64,000 bases of DNA from Lasiosphaeria ovina. Its lineage: Eukaryota; Ascomycota; Sordariomycetes; Sordariales; Lasiosphaeriaceae. Numbering within the stretch: the stretch's first letter is position 1; each line of letters begins with the position of its first letter. The position numbers and the translations under genes are program-made. Under the pieces are notes generated by a model that had not been told where the DNA came from, did not search any database, and was given only the letters and a program-made list of their open reading frames with translations. The stretch covers positions 1,808,001 to 1,872,000 of the forward strand of contig JAULSN010000004.1 in assembly GCA_033439765.1 (NCBI GenBank), read 5' to 3'. This document shows positions 22,386 through 34,350 of the stretch, in pieces.

Positions 22386-25300
22386 TGCTTCGCCGCCGAG
22401 ATAACTTACTAATAACTTTAACTACTCTATCTCTGGAGCACCGATGGTTCGGCGTAAACTCCTTGTTTCTAATTAAGATAGAGTACTATGCTATGTACGG
22501 CTCTTTTCTCACGTAGCTTCCCTTCTCTCTTCACGAATAAATGTATCTTTTACCCTTTGTTCGTATTTTCTAGTATACACAGTAAATGACGAACAAAATT
22601 CCTGAAGAAGGCAGACCTTCCGTTAGAAACCAGACCAAATGCCGAGATAAGAGATGTCTCGCACTCATCCTTCCTCGTTGTCTGGCATGCGTTGTCAGCC
22701 AATGGATTTGGGGTGAGACTGGGCCCAACTAGACCTTAGCCCCGATTTACGCAGCATCCCATCTCGTCTAACCCCTGCCCGTTTTTCTGAATGTTTCCCA
22801 CCGGTTTACTAGCAAGAGTGTCTGGCCTGTGTACAATGTAAATTGTAAAAGAATTCAAATCGGCCCCCATCCTTCGCTGCTCCAAATCTCCGAGATTCAC
22901 AGCCCGAATCCGATACCCAGGTATCCGTATACAGATGCCAATATGCCAAAGAGGCGTCTCCTCGAACGCCTCGCGCGCGGTTCTTACCGCCATTCCGAAC
23001 GACCGTTGGTACATAGAACGTACCGTACATAGTATGTAAGCGTTGAAAACGAGACGACCCGCCCACCTAACCAGGGGTGACGCAAACTCCCTAGGTGTAG
23101 GTTGCAATCTCAAACTGCCTCCAGGGTACCGTATCTACGCCCTCGCGGTATATACTGTATTTCCCTACGGGAACGACCCCGTGAAAGTCAGGCCAGGATT
23201 CTTTTGAAGTTTGCCCTAACCGACAGATGGATTTATCCCCCGACAAGGCTACCTTGACCATTGCTCGGCGCTTCTAATCTGACCAAGAAATCGAAGCTCT
23301 GCGCCAAGCCCGACGGTGAGCGGGAGAAATACAAATAATTGTGTGCTTCACGACGTGTTCGGGAGCGGGTGTCTCGCTAATCGAGTAGTTGCATCGGGTT
23401 TGGGGGTTCATCGAAACAAAGGACTAGCAGATTCCCAAGCAACGTGCTTGCAGGATCCCCTTACCGAAGGATGGATGCTTCTATCTACAGGGGCCGCTAA
23501 TAATATCGCGCTAATCTTCCCCGCTCACCCAGCACGCCAACCAGATTCGTGGAGAACCTAACCCCCGCTACGCACAACAGCAGCAGTGATCGGTCACGTC
23601 AAGCCCAGGGCGTGTCCATCCAAGAGCGAGCAAGAAGAGTTGGCAATTCGTGTGGTGGTGGGTGGTGGGTCTCGTCACCCGAAAGCCAAGAAAAAGATGG
23701 CGACAACGGTGTGCAAGGACCGTGTGTAGTTGTTGGCAGTACTATGGTCTACGCAGTAAGGGTAAGTTTTATTTCCCTGTCCAGTACCAGCAACCATGTC
23801 TTGGCCAGTGCCGTCCCTGTCAGCGCTGTATTGCGAACTGAATGGGCGCTGTAATTTTGAAATCGTGGCGCGCCGGGGGCCTTGTCGGTACCCGGGCAGG
23901 GGATAAAACTTTTGCTCGTCACCACACAGTAGTAATGATACGAATTGGGCCTGCCCTTTTTCATTTTGTTTCATGCAGATCTCAAACCAAGGGCCCATCA
24001 TCCTTCTCCCCTTTTCTATCTCTCTCTCGTCTCCAGCGGCAGCCCCGGGCCCAGCCTACCCGCCGGGGCAGAAACAAGATTCTTGGAAATAAAACGTGCG
24101 GATCGATCTCGACGCTGCGACGATGCGACGCTGCGCAGCTCGGCAAATTCGATTGCCTCTTCGGTCTTGATGTCTCGATGAAACGCGCCAAAGCTCCGCG
24201 ATGCCACCGTCCAGATGCCCCAAAGAGGACTGCGGTCTACATAGTAAGCCAGCGGCGTGCAAACGGAGGGCTGTCAAATGGCACGTCACCGGAGCTCGGG
24301 GTAGTTTCTACCAATGGGCGGGCAGCCCACGCGGACCTGATCACACTCTGATCGGATGTCATCACGGCGCTGACAATTCCCCGTGTTTGGGTCGCAACCT
24401 AATTGTCACTGCATGACGATGCTCAATGCGCATCTCGCTCGCCCGGCGACTAGAGGTGGGGTTTGTTTCTCAGGCATTGCGCTCCCAAACGGGGGTTTCC
24501 GGGTTCATTTGTTTCGCCGTCGATCAAAAGAGAGACAGCCCAAGATTGTTGCTATTTTGGGGTCTCCAGTCAAAATTGTGTCTACATACAATTGTCGTGC
24601 AGCGACCCCGACAGTGCTGCACTTACAGATTACAGTTCCTTCAGCATGCAAGTATGGGCGGATTGCACAATGCCTACTCCGTACGGAGTAGGTTCTGAAC
24701 ATGATAAAAGGAACCCAAGCAATCAATCACCTTGCTTACCTGAGGTCGGTTATTGATTCCTTTTGGGGGCTTGTTTCTGAAAATCCCAGATTCAGAGGCA
24801 GCGATCTCGCAATCGAGGGACACCCGAGGTCAATCAATCTGGAATCTCCGGATCGAACCACCATCCATCCACAGGCGAGCGGGCATCGTCATTTCGGGAC
24901 CACCTAAAGCGTTCGCTGTCAATTCTGCAATGTTCTAGCGCAGTAAAATACCGCTGCTACTACATCAGGCCCCGGCTGACAGAGCAATTGGCGTTACGTA
25001 CACAAACTTCTATACATTGGACAAAACTAAAATGCGTCGACACACTCAACATGGTGGTCTCTTCACTCATTACCAAGAGGGCACTCCTTATGGTAAGTGT
25101 GAGGTACTTCTAGTACCGATAGTAATTTGGAGATAATTTCCAGCTGGTTCCCGGAATATTCCCGTCTCGTTCTTTCCTCCTCCGAATAAAAAAAAAACTT
25201 GGAGGTTTCCATTACCTGAGTGTCTGCCTTTCAGGGGCCTGCCTCGAGCTGGCTCCCTTCGTGCCTGCCGTCCCGATGTACTGTACTGTACTCGAGGAGG

Positions 25301-28300
25301 GCAGGAAGGAGGATGCCCTGCTGAAATGGAACCAACCCGACCTAACTTACGCCTGTCAAATATTGGAACACGCACGCTCGGCGGGGGAAATCCTCGAGCG
25401 ATCTGTGTCTCGTCACATTATCTGATCACCAACACTTGTCTGTGACGACGCCCTTCCGTTCTTCCAGCTCCGCCCTCAGAGGCAGACCAAAAACAGCTGG
25501 CGTCGAAGGTTGGGGGAACCGGTTGACGGAAGCACATCCGGCCCCCAAAGACGGCGCACTATTTGACGGCGGGGAGCGAATCACAAACGCACAACACTGG
25601 ACGGTTCTGCGAAAGCTGGACTACACAGCATCTGCGGATATCGAGGCTTGTTCTTGTTCCATTGGCACGCTGGACTGGCCGAGTCCAAGACGACAGACAC
25701 GGCCGGGCTTCTCTGATGGGGAGCAGGCTGCGCGAGCCGGCATAGCCTTAACGCCCCCCCAAACTTCTCTCATCCCCAGCCCCTATCGGTGTCTCTCTTG
25801 CATTAGGCTCTCGCTCTCGCTCTCGCTCCCTCGCAGCTGCGCACAATTCGACGAATCGAACCGGAGCTCACGAAAAATGCACAGACACACCATAAGCATA
25901 CTCGACTCCTTTGCTTGATGGTGAAAGGTTGCCAAGGTGTGGGCGGCGCCGTTGCCTCTAGTGGAAGCCCCCCTTCTTTGCCAGCCGTTGGAGAGATCGA
26001 CATTGAGAGCACACGATGCGGGCCGGCAGTTAATTACGTACTGTTTTAGCAGCTCGGACGGCTTCCGATCCGCGACGGACCCGGTGGCGTAGAAGCAAAG
26101 GTCAACATAATGGCTTCCTAATCCTGCTAATTCGTCTGAGAGCCTCACATTTGTTCTTTCTCCTATCAACCATTTGGTGACCTTGAATCTTCAGTCTAGA
26201 AGTCTAGGTAGCCTACGCTAAGCCTTAGGGCAACTCAACTCACGAGAGCCCACGCCGTGCCAGAGGCTCCATGCCTCTGGTTGACGGCAGCCGGGGAGGT
26301 GGAGGCAGGGATTGCATCCCCGGCCTTCACGGAACACACTAAATACCCCTGTGCGAAGCCGTCAGGCCTATCACGGGTGACCCTGTCGGGGCATGACTCG
26401 ATCGGGAATGGTTTCTCTCCAGGCAAACACACCCAAGCATGCGGCCAACACGAACCCACGACAGAACCAAGCATGGGGCCCGTCCTGTCATTGGCTACGG
26501 GACCATAGCCGCGGACGAGATCAGGCGATGACTGCAGGAAATCACATCTCACAACCTTTCCTCTGGGTTCATCGGGACGGGTCGGGACACCGATGTTGCT
26601 CTCTCTCACACTTTACAGCCTGTATTTGCTGTCATTGCGTCCACAGCGCACTACTCCCAAACTCGGGTATTTTGCTCACTCCCCGCTGCTTGGCTGGGGG
26701 CTTGATGTTCGACCAGATCCTGCACTGGTGAGCATGTCCCGTTCACACCCTCATGACAGACAAAGCAGCTGTTTTCGTCGGACCTCGAGATATCACGGCC
26801 ACAAGAAGCCTGTGTACGGAGCAAACTTCGGCCATTCACTATCACTCCCTCAGGCTGAGAAGACAGAAGGGGGTATCGATCTTCTGGGTCGGACGTGAGA
26901 TGGTCGCTATAGCCATGGATAATCGCCTTCTCCTCCTGTATCTAGGCATCAATTTGTCTGATTTATCACATCACATCATCCGCAGGACGAGATCCCATTA
27001 CCGGTCCCGAGGGTGCACAGCCGGCTGTCCACTAAATATTCAGACTTGCCCTGTTGTCGCCCCCGCATCTGCAAGTTTGGTCCTACCTATTCCTGAGGGA
27101 TGGCGGTTGCCAGAAGCTTCGAGACGACCCTGCCATGTGGCGGACCCTCTTGAGTAAAGGCGGCTTCTAGTACACGTACAGCACATACCTATTCAACAGT
27201 GGTGCCAACTGCAGGACGACAACGAGAACATCTCTGTTGCCTCGAGCTTGCTCCTAGACTGCCAAGCAGCCCCGACGAATCCTATCAAGTGTCGGCAATC
27301 ATGGTCAAGATGTCCAAGGTTGTGTCATCTTTGGATCTGATATATATACTACGGCCCCTCACGCGCGCGCGAGGCAGCTGCCTGCCCGCCCCTGTCCCAC
27401 GGTGGATGTCTTCTCTCGAACGTTATATGCATTTGACTTCTCACATATAACTCCCAATCCGCTGGAGGAGCGGAACACAAGTGGGTCGATTTATATACCA
27501 AATAAGCCTGGACGGTGAAAGTGTCAGCGCCGATTCTCTGTTGTCTACGTGTCTCGCCCAATGGTGCTTTATATTCCAGCCTTTCAAGGGTTGGGAAACC
27601 TCGGTGTTGGTGTTGTCGCCTACCGATGACTCGCGGTTTACCGAGTGGAGGTACCAAGTACGGAGCTGTCGGAGCACAAACACGCCTGGTATTAAACTGT
27701 TCCTCACGTGTATTCTTGGGCATCGGTCTTCGGTATTTCAGCCTGAACACGAGATACCTAGGGGAGGTACAGTGTATCAGCACCCCGTCTGCCAATGCCC
27801 CCGAGATCCTGCCCCGGGTCTGGTTCGCGCCCCCACTAGGTATCCTGCGGTTCCGATCGTTTGATCTGAGCATTTCCAGATCCGCCTCCAAAGGCTGGCG
27901 ATTGCATAGATTAACTGCATGAAGCCCCGCCCGTCCATGCTTTGGGAACTTACTCTCACTCGCCGGGCTGCGCCGTCATGACTAGAGTTGCTTTTTTTGG
28001 CAAAGCACTTGTCTTTCGGCAGCCATATGATTGGAAACTTGCCTCGTACGAACGCATTACACCATCAATACTAGCAGCTTAAAGTTGCTCTCTTTAGGCC
28101 CCAAATCTCGTGATGCTTGCCGAATGTACAGTGTCAACATCCACAGGCGAACCAGCATGGGCACTATCATGGCCTGTGATATTCCCGTTGTTAGGCCAAT
28201 GTGGTACAACAAACAACTGTCTTGATCATTTGGCCAACCACGGGGATTTGAGCAATGCCGTGCGAGGGCAACCAGGCAGAGACTGAGCATTCATTGCCTG

Positions 28301-30693
28301 TCATTCTTCCAGGGCTCGTGTGTCAACGTCTAAGGTGACTAGTCAATGTGGAAGGCGACGGGAGCGGAAACCAGCAGGATGCACCCGAAATACAACCTTG
28401 GTTCAACGACAGTGACCGCCTGACGTATTGCCTACACAGAAATGATGGAGCCTTCTGGACGACGTTGTTTTTCAAGTCCCACCAGCTCTAGATCAGCTCA
28501 AAGCAGTGCAATACTTTGTCCGTCCTTGAAGAGCATGGTCCCTTGTCATAGGCACATCTCGAGGCTCTCCGGCACCTTTGCTTCGCAGCTTTGGCACGAG
28601 ATGATGGCTCCTGGGCTACTGATCCGACTTTGAGTGCGAGGCTGACTCACAAGAGAGAGTCCTCAGATCTTGCAGCTCATTGATGCTGATGCTGCAGGCG
28701 TTGTTTTTTGTGTCAAGTGAGAGTTAGTCGGTTGGAGAACTGACTCGTCCCATGCAGGGCGACATGGATAGGCCCATCGAGCTGCGGTTGGCATTTCCAT
28801 CACCTTCAGTCCATCCGGAACTCTTCTGTCCCCTCACCGGTCGGAATCCAACACGGTATGATAGCGATGATCCAGGCCATGTCCCGTTTTCGTCGTTCTC
28901 GATGTTCTCGCCTCGGCTTTGGTGAAGCTAAGAAGTGGCGCCTTTTTTTTTCCTTATTCCCCATTTCCTTGTCATGTCTCTGCGTTGCCCTTGACCCAGC
29001 CCCAAGCCACACATATGCACGACAAGTCACATTTCCACCAGATCATCAGATCAACCCGATCGCCACCTGGCAGCCGTGTGCAATCCGTACTGTGCGAAGT
29101 GAAAGGAGACTTTAGCCACTCTACCTCACCAACACATTGCTTATTCCACCCCCTTTTTTTTCCAATGAGGGGGCACCACAAACGGTTGGGCCCGGCACCG
29201 GGGGTTCACCTACACTAAGCTAAAGGACTTTACGAATTGCACTAGGTCGAAAAGACGGCGCAACAAGCGACAAGGTAAACTGACCTGTCATTTTCACTTT
29301 CAAGGGCACGCAAAAGGGGGTTTTCACCATTTCCGCCTAAAGCGCGCCAGTTGATCGAGGGCTGGCGTGCTACTTGTCGAGGGCGAGCGCGGGCACGAAA
29401 GCAGAGAGCGCTGGAGCGGATCTCGTTTCTCTTCGAGGCGCTCCAGGCCAAAATTTTTGTGTTTTCGTGTTTGTTTCTTTTTATATTCTTTGCTTCTTCC
29501 TTGGTTATTCTCCAAAAAAAACGCCCAGGTGGGAAGACAGAGCCAGAGGTTCATTTCATTATCAAATTTGCACTAGCCTGGCATCTGTCCCTGGGAGAGC
29601 AGAAGCCCATCTTGATTGATGGCCAAGAACGAACCAACAGAGTAACCCTGGGTTGGTGTGTGTGCGAAGGGCGGTTCTTTCGCGGGTGGCTTTCCCACCA
29701 CCCCCTCCTTCGCACTCTGCGCCTTACCTGGTTCGGAGAGCTAACGTTTTTGGTGGGTGCTTTCATTTTTGCTTTTTTTTGCCATCACCCAGAAAGCACG
29801 CGAGAAGAGGCATAGACCCTTTCCGGTTTCCTTCTCTCCTGTTCCCGTCACAGCCGGGGCTTGCCCTAAGCTGACTGGGCTACGGACCCTGGGACCATGG
29901 GAAGTACCGCCCTTTATCGAGCATGCTTGGCTGGCAATGGCGACAAGGTGCGACCTCGACAAGCTTCCGAAGGGTCGGACCGCGCCCTCTGGTTGTTATC
30001 CCCAGCTGAATTGGGTCGATCTCTCTGCGTGCTGCTCTTACCCCTGAAGTTGTCTTGGAGAAAGTTCTCAGCCCTTGTAAAGTGAGAAAAAAAGGCCTGA
30101 AGTTCGGGCTGGGGCGAAACGAGATGATTGAAGGTCGAGTTAAGCTTACAGGAAGGCCGTGTCCTCCTCCCCCGTTATTTCTTGCCCCAGGGAAAGTGGA
30201 GTGATGGACCTTCCCCCCCCAGACCGACGGAATCCGAACGGCGTCCCGCCGTCCCTCCCGAACTCTGGACAGTGTCTCGCGTGGGGGAGCAGGAGGCGGT
30301 GCCGCTAGGCCGTTTTAACCCCAGGCCCAAGCAAGCAAGCAAGCCCCGTCGTCGCTACAATTTGTCTCCCACTGTGTACTGTTCAGCACTGCACAGTACG
30401 TATCAGTATGTACTCCGTACAGCGGCGAGAATTTCAGAACAGGCCGCAGCGCAGCGTGCATGTTGCATGGTTTTTAGCGTCGAAATGTGCGCGTGGCCGC
30501 TCTGAGACATGGTCTCGCCGGCCGGCCCTGCCCGAGCAGCTCCCCGCCGCTAATAACAACTGCATCACATCCATCGACTGTCCTGTACTATGTATGTCGA
30601 AGTATGTGAGATTTTCTTGCGAGAGCGGACGCCGGGCAGTACAGTACTGTGTAGGTGATGGAAGACGTGGAGCGGTGAGACATGCCAGAAGCT

Positions 30694-30751
30694 GGAAAGA
30701 AAGAGAAAGAGAAAGAGACAGAGAGGAGAGGAGAGGAGAGGAGAGGAGAGG
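30694..30751. repeat. Purine tract with six GAGAG units
   Basis: A nearly pure A/G tract (AAAGAG units followed by six GAGAG units at 30721-30750) in gene-free DNA. It could form triplex DNA; no gene association is visible. Confidence 0.8.
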
Positions 30752-32214
30752 CAGGTGAGACACAAGAGAACGATTTGATTTGCTCTTGGAGATAGACTAG
30801 GCATGTACGCTCGTCCATGCTGACTGTCGATGGGGCAAATTCTCTCCTTTTTTGAAAACCTCCCAAACAAAAAGAAAAGGCAAAAGCAAATAAATCCCTC
30901 TGCTGCTCTTTGGTGAGAAATGGGGGATGGTCTTTTCTTCGTTTCTTAGTTTCGCCCTGTTTTTCCCGTTTCCAGTGTTTGCCACCGGGAGGAACCATAA
31001 GTAAGTAGGTAAGTAACTGCCAAAATACCTAGTATGGATGGATGGATGCACGTTCCGTGATATTTACTCTGCAACTACATACGAAGAACCATGTGCGTAC
31101 TATATAGGTAGGCAGGCATGGAACTGGGGGGCTGCTTGCTTACCCCCCATTGCAAGCGGTATCCCGTACATGTACGAAGTAAGTTCTATGTAGGTAGGGT
31201 CCATGGTTTGTTCGTAGATCCGGGGTTGATAAGACGGATGTGCTTGGTTGATACACAGTAGGTTGATATCTTTGTCTTCTTTTTTGGGAGTGGCCTCTGG
31301 GCTATTCCGTAACAAGGAAATTTCCTTTCTTGGGAGGGATGAGAGCGAAGGATGGGGGGGAGGAGGGGAGTCATTTCTCTCTGTATCTTCACGAATGCCG
31401 CGGGACTCGGTGGTAGCATGTAAACTATTGAGATTGCCTTCTGCTTCTTCGATTTCTAATCCCAAATCCTGCTACTTGATCGGTGCCTAAGTGCTACATA
31501 GGCAGGTACAGATAAAGTCCTAGAAGCTACCACCTAGTCCGGGAGCCCCTTTTCCTGGTCAGGTCACCAACTGGCCCCCAGGCCTTTTGTTGTCGGAGAA
31601 ACGGGGCGAGGGAGTGTGTGTACATATGAGTGTGTTCTGGCCGGGGATTCTCTTCCTCCGGGGCCTTGCCCGGGATTTTAATTACATGGTGGTATCGGCA
31701 TGTATGTATTGCATCTACATATGTATGTACTGCACTCGGGAGGGAGGCGTGCGAGAAAGTAGATGGCAGGGGTAAAGGGAGATTGTTATCCAGATATGTG
31801 CTATCTGAGGCGTAGCTACCTTCTGGATGTTGGTGGCTTGCTGTTGGTTCTTGAGGCGGCGTGTTGTGAGAGCCGAGGTCTCTTGATCTTTGACTGACTG
31901 ACTCTTTCCCATTCCCATCTTTCTCTCTTGGAGTCAACTGCCAGAGTCTCTGCGTCGGGCTGGAAGATAAGCCATGCAGTGATGTTTGTTTTGCCTGTCC
32001 GTGATTGGATATTCAGAAGCAAGTTTTGCGAAGGGACGAGACAAGGCAGATAACAAGCAGACATACAGACAGACGGATGTAGAGAATCGGGGCAGTTAGT
32101 TGTTTCTGCCATGCTAGTACTTATCATAGAGCGCTTCCTGAAACCAACTGACCGACCAACCAACCAACCAACCGCCCACCCCCTATCAAAACCACGTCGG
32201 GACTCGCGGGTTGG

Positions 32215-32248
32215 AACGGCTCTTTCAGCTCAACGGCTCTTTCAGCTC
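32215..32248. repeat. Perfect 17-base tandem duplication
   Basis: The unit AACGGCTCTTTCAGCTC occurs twice head to tail without a mismatch, which suggests a recent slippage duplication. Confidence 0.85.
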
Positions 32249-33172
32249 TCCCTCCGCTTTCTTTCTTTATGTGCCCATTCACTTACAGTTTATCATCGTC
32301 ATGCCGAGGCCACAATCTTGGCCAACATGGAATGCTTGGGCGGTAGGTTTGCAACCTAGCGTCTCCCAGAGCGATGTCCTGCTTAGGTTCCGAGCTAGAG
32401 TTTCGGGAATCCTTATCAAGTCACCCGTGGAGGTAACAGTTGTCTCGTAGTCAAGCAAGCAGCTGATCAGGCTGACCAGGCTGACTGAGGTTGTTTGCTC
32501 GATACAACAGCCTACTCTAATACTTGTCTTGGCTTATATTTCTCAGTGTTATCCCATCGACACTAAACTAACAACGGGGCTTGTGTTTCTGGGGTGTAAA
32601 CCTAACTGAGTCGAAACCGAGCCGGCCTCGATTCTTTTGCCCAGCAGATGGGAGGCCTCTAAGGTTATCTCAGACGACTAGACTGCTTCAAGAGAGATAC
32701 TCCAGAAGTCATTACGACGAGGCCTTGTGTCAAAAGCCCCTAAGTCGAATTATGTTTAGACTTGACTGGTCTTCGCCGGCAGTGTGGCAACTTGGCCGAG
32801 TCAGCCGGGACACAACCACCCGGGCTCGAGAGACGGCACAGATAGGAATAGGAGCCAAGAGACCCCACCGCCATTGCTGTAGTCTCACCCCTTTTTCAGC
32901 TCCCCCCTGAGCCGGTCTGATGCCTCGGATTTGAAGGGGCAGTGACGTGAGATATCCCTGAAGCAACCATGACATATCCCGCTGCTTGGAACATACATGC
33001 CTATATTGTAATGGAAATTTCTTAACATACTTGCGCAATACCCATCACGGCAGGAACTCAGTGCCGTCCGGTCTAATTCACATCTGAAATATGTGAACAA
33101 CCGTGAACTTGTCACATGGCCTTGGCAATTGCTGGTATGGGGTCGGATGCTTGATATACTCGACTGAGCGCA

Positions 33173-33190
33173 GCATCTTCTAGAAGATGC
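33173..33190. promoter_or_regulatory. Perfect 18-base palindrome centred on TTCTAGAA
   Basis: GCATCTTCTAGAAGATGC reads the same on both strands. The core fits a heat-shock-element pair (TTCnnGAA). It lies 1.16 kb upstream of the SPT16 start codon. Confidence 0.25.
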
Positions 33191-34350
33191 GATGAAGCAT
33201 TTGCCCCTAAGGTTAGTCCGTGTATTTGGCTAATGGTTTACCCTTTGCATTCTACGGGTACCTGTCTGCTTAAGCCAGATGGGACACAGCTGACGCGTTC
33301 AAGACGTATCATGAGTAAACAAGTAGGCTTAACGTGTAAAAGCGAAGATTCTCGGGACACTCAAGCGCAGTCGGCAATGGATGTAGCTTGTGGTCTCCCT
33401 TCGCCGGCTTCATCTCCGCCGCGCCTCTTGAATTATATTCGGGGGGACCTCGTGACTGAAACTGTGTTCCTAATCAGCATACATGACAGTGACATGACGA
33501 GATTGAGAAACAAGGCACGTCTTTATGAACATTGTGCTTGCTCGCCTCATGTCAATATCTAGGTCTCTGTCTCGATGTCGAAGCTCGCCAGAAATTCAGA
33601 ATTGATAATCGGAATAACCATATGGTGGTTGGGCCAAGAGCATCAGCAGATTCAAGGTTTATAAGGGTTTATCGCCGAAGAAGGAATGAGAAATGCGGCT
33701 CTCGGTATAACATGACATCAGATATGACAGATAACTCGAGTGGTTTTTCTTCCTTTCTAGGTGACTTTTGAGTAAATTTTGAGAACTACCTTAAACTTGC
33801 AAAAAGCATAATGTGTTCAATCTGGCGAGCTTTCGTACCTACTATTGGAAGTTACAGTCAATCTTGGTTCTTTCCTGATCTATTCGCTCCTTCCACCAAT
33901 TGGTATCTTGTGTTTGCTTTGTCACCATTCCTACCAAACTGAACAAAGCCTACCCACTGAATATCGGCAGATTCCTGCACATACTCTCTGTCTGCGGTGA
34001 ATCAAGATATCTTGAATCCATTACCCCGTTTCGCCATCTTCGGTTTTAGTCGTCAACATTCTTTCCATTTCAGGGGAAGGGCGAAACTATCTTGGCCTGA
34101 GGCAGAAACATTAAACCCCAGGCATCAAAAACCCCACAACGCGCGCCAAAGAGACAGGGGCGAGTGAGTCGACGCGACCGGAATTTTTAAGCCTTGGCCG
34201 ACCGAGCCTTGAGGGTGCTTCATTTAGCAAACCGTTTATTTGCTGCCGCAGCACCTCCGATCGCGACGACAGCACTTCCCTCCTGCATCAACCCCGCGCT
34301 GTCCGGGCTTCTTCGCATCGTCAATCGCGCGGCTCTCGCAGGCGCCCATC

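Larger units (their letters stand above)
17618..34350. other. 16.7-kb gene desert between nsdD and SPT16
   Basis: No open frame here resembles a known protein or shows linked exons; the longest (about 210 codons at 18753-19388 and 18905-19534) overlap on opposite strands. The first kilobase holds TAGG-type microsatellite (18085-18135). AT-rich patches occur near 22100-22640 and 33560-34080. The stretch contains one foldback element (21981-22385), two TTCTAGAA palindromes (21677-21690, 33173-33190), a purine-only tract (30694-30751) and a 17-base tandem duplication (32215-32248). The nsdD-proximal part probably carries its promoter and leader; the SPT16 promoter is at the far end. Confidence 0.55.

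Noticed and set aside
27349..27891. 180-codon minus-strand open frame in the gene desert
   Set aside because: Arg/Pro-rich composition typical of chance frames, with another frame of similar length antisense to it.
17618..30100. About eleven GATCGA/TCGATC hexamers, possible white-collar light-response sites for nsdD
   Set aside because: Roughly eight are expected by chance on both strands over this length, so there is no enrichment.
32900..34080. AT-rich stretch, considered as a RIP-mutated transposon
   Set aside because: No inverted or direct repeat ends and no remnant coding motif could be found by eye. A RIP index calculation would be needed.
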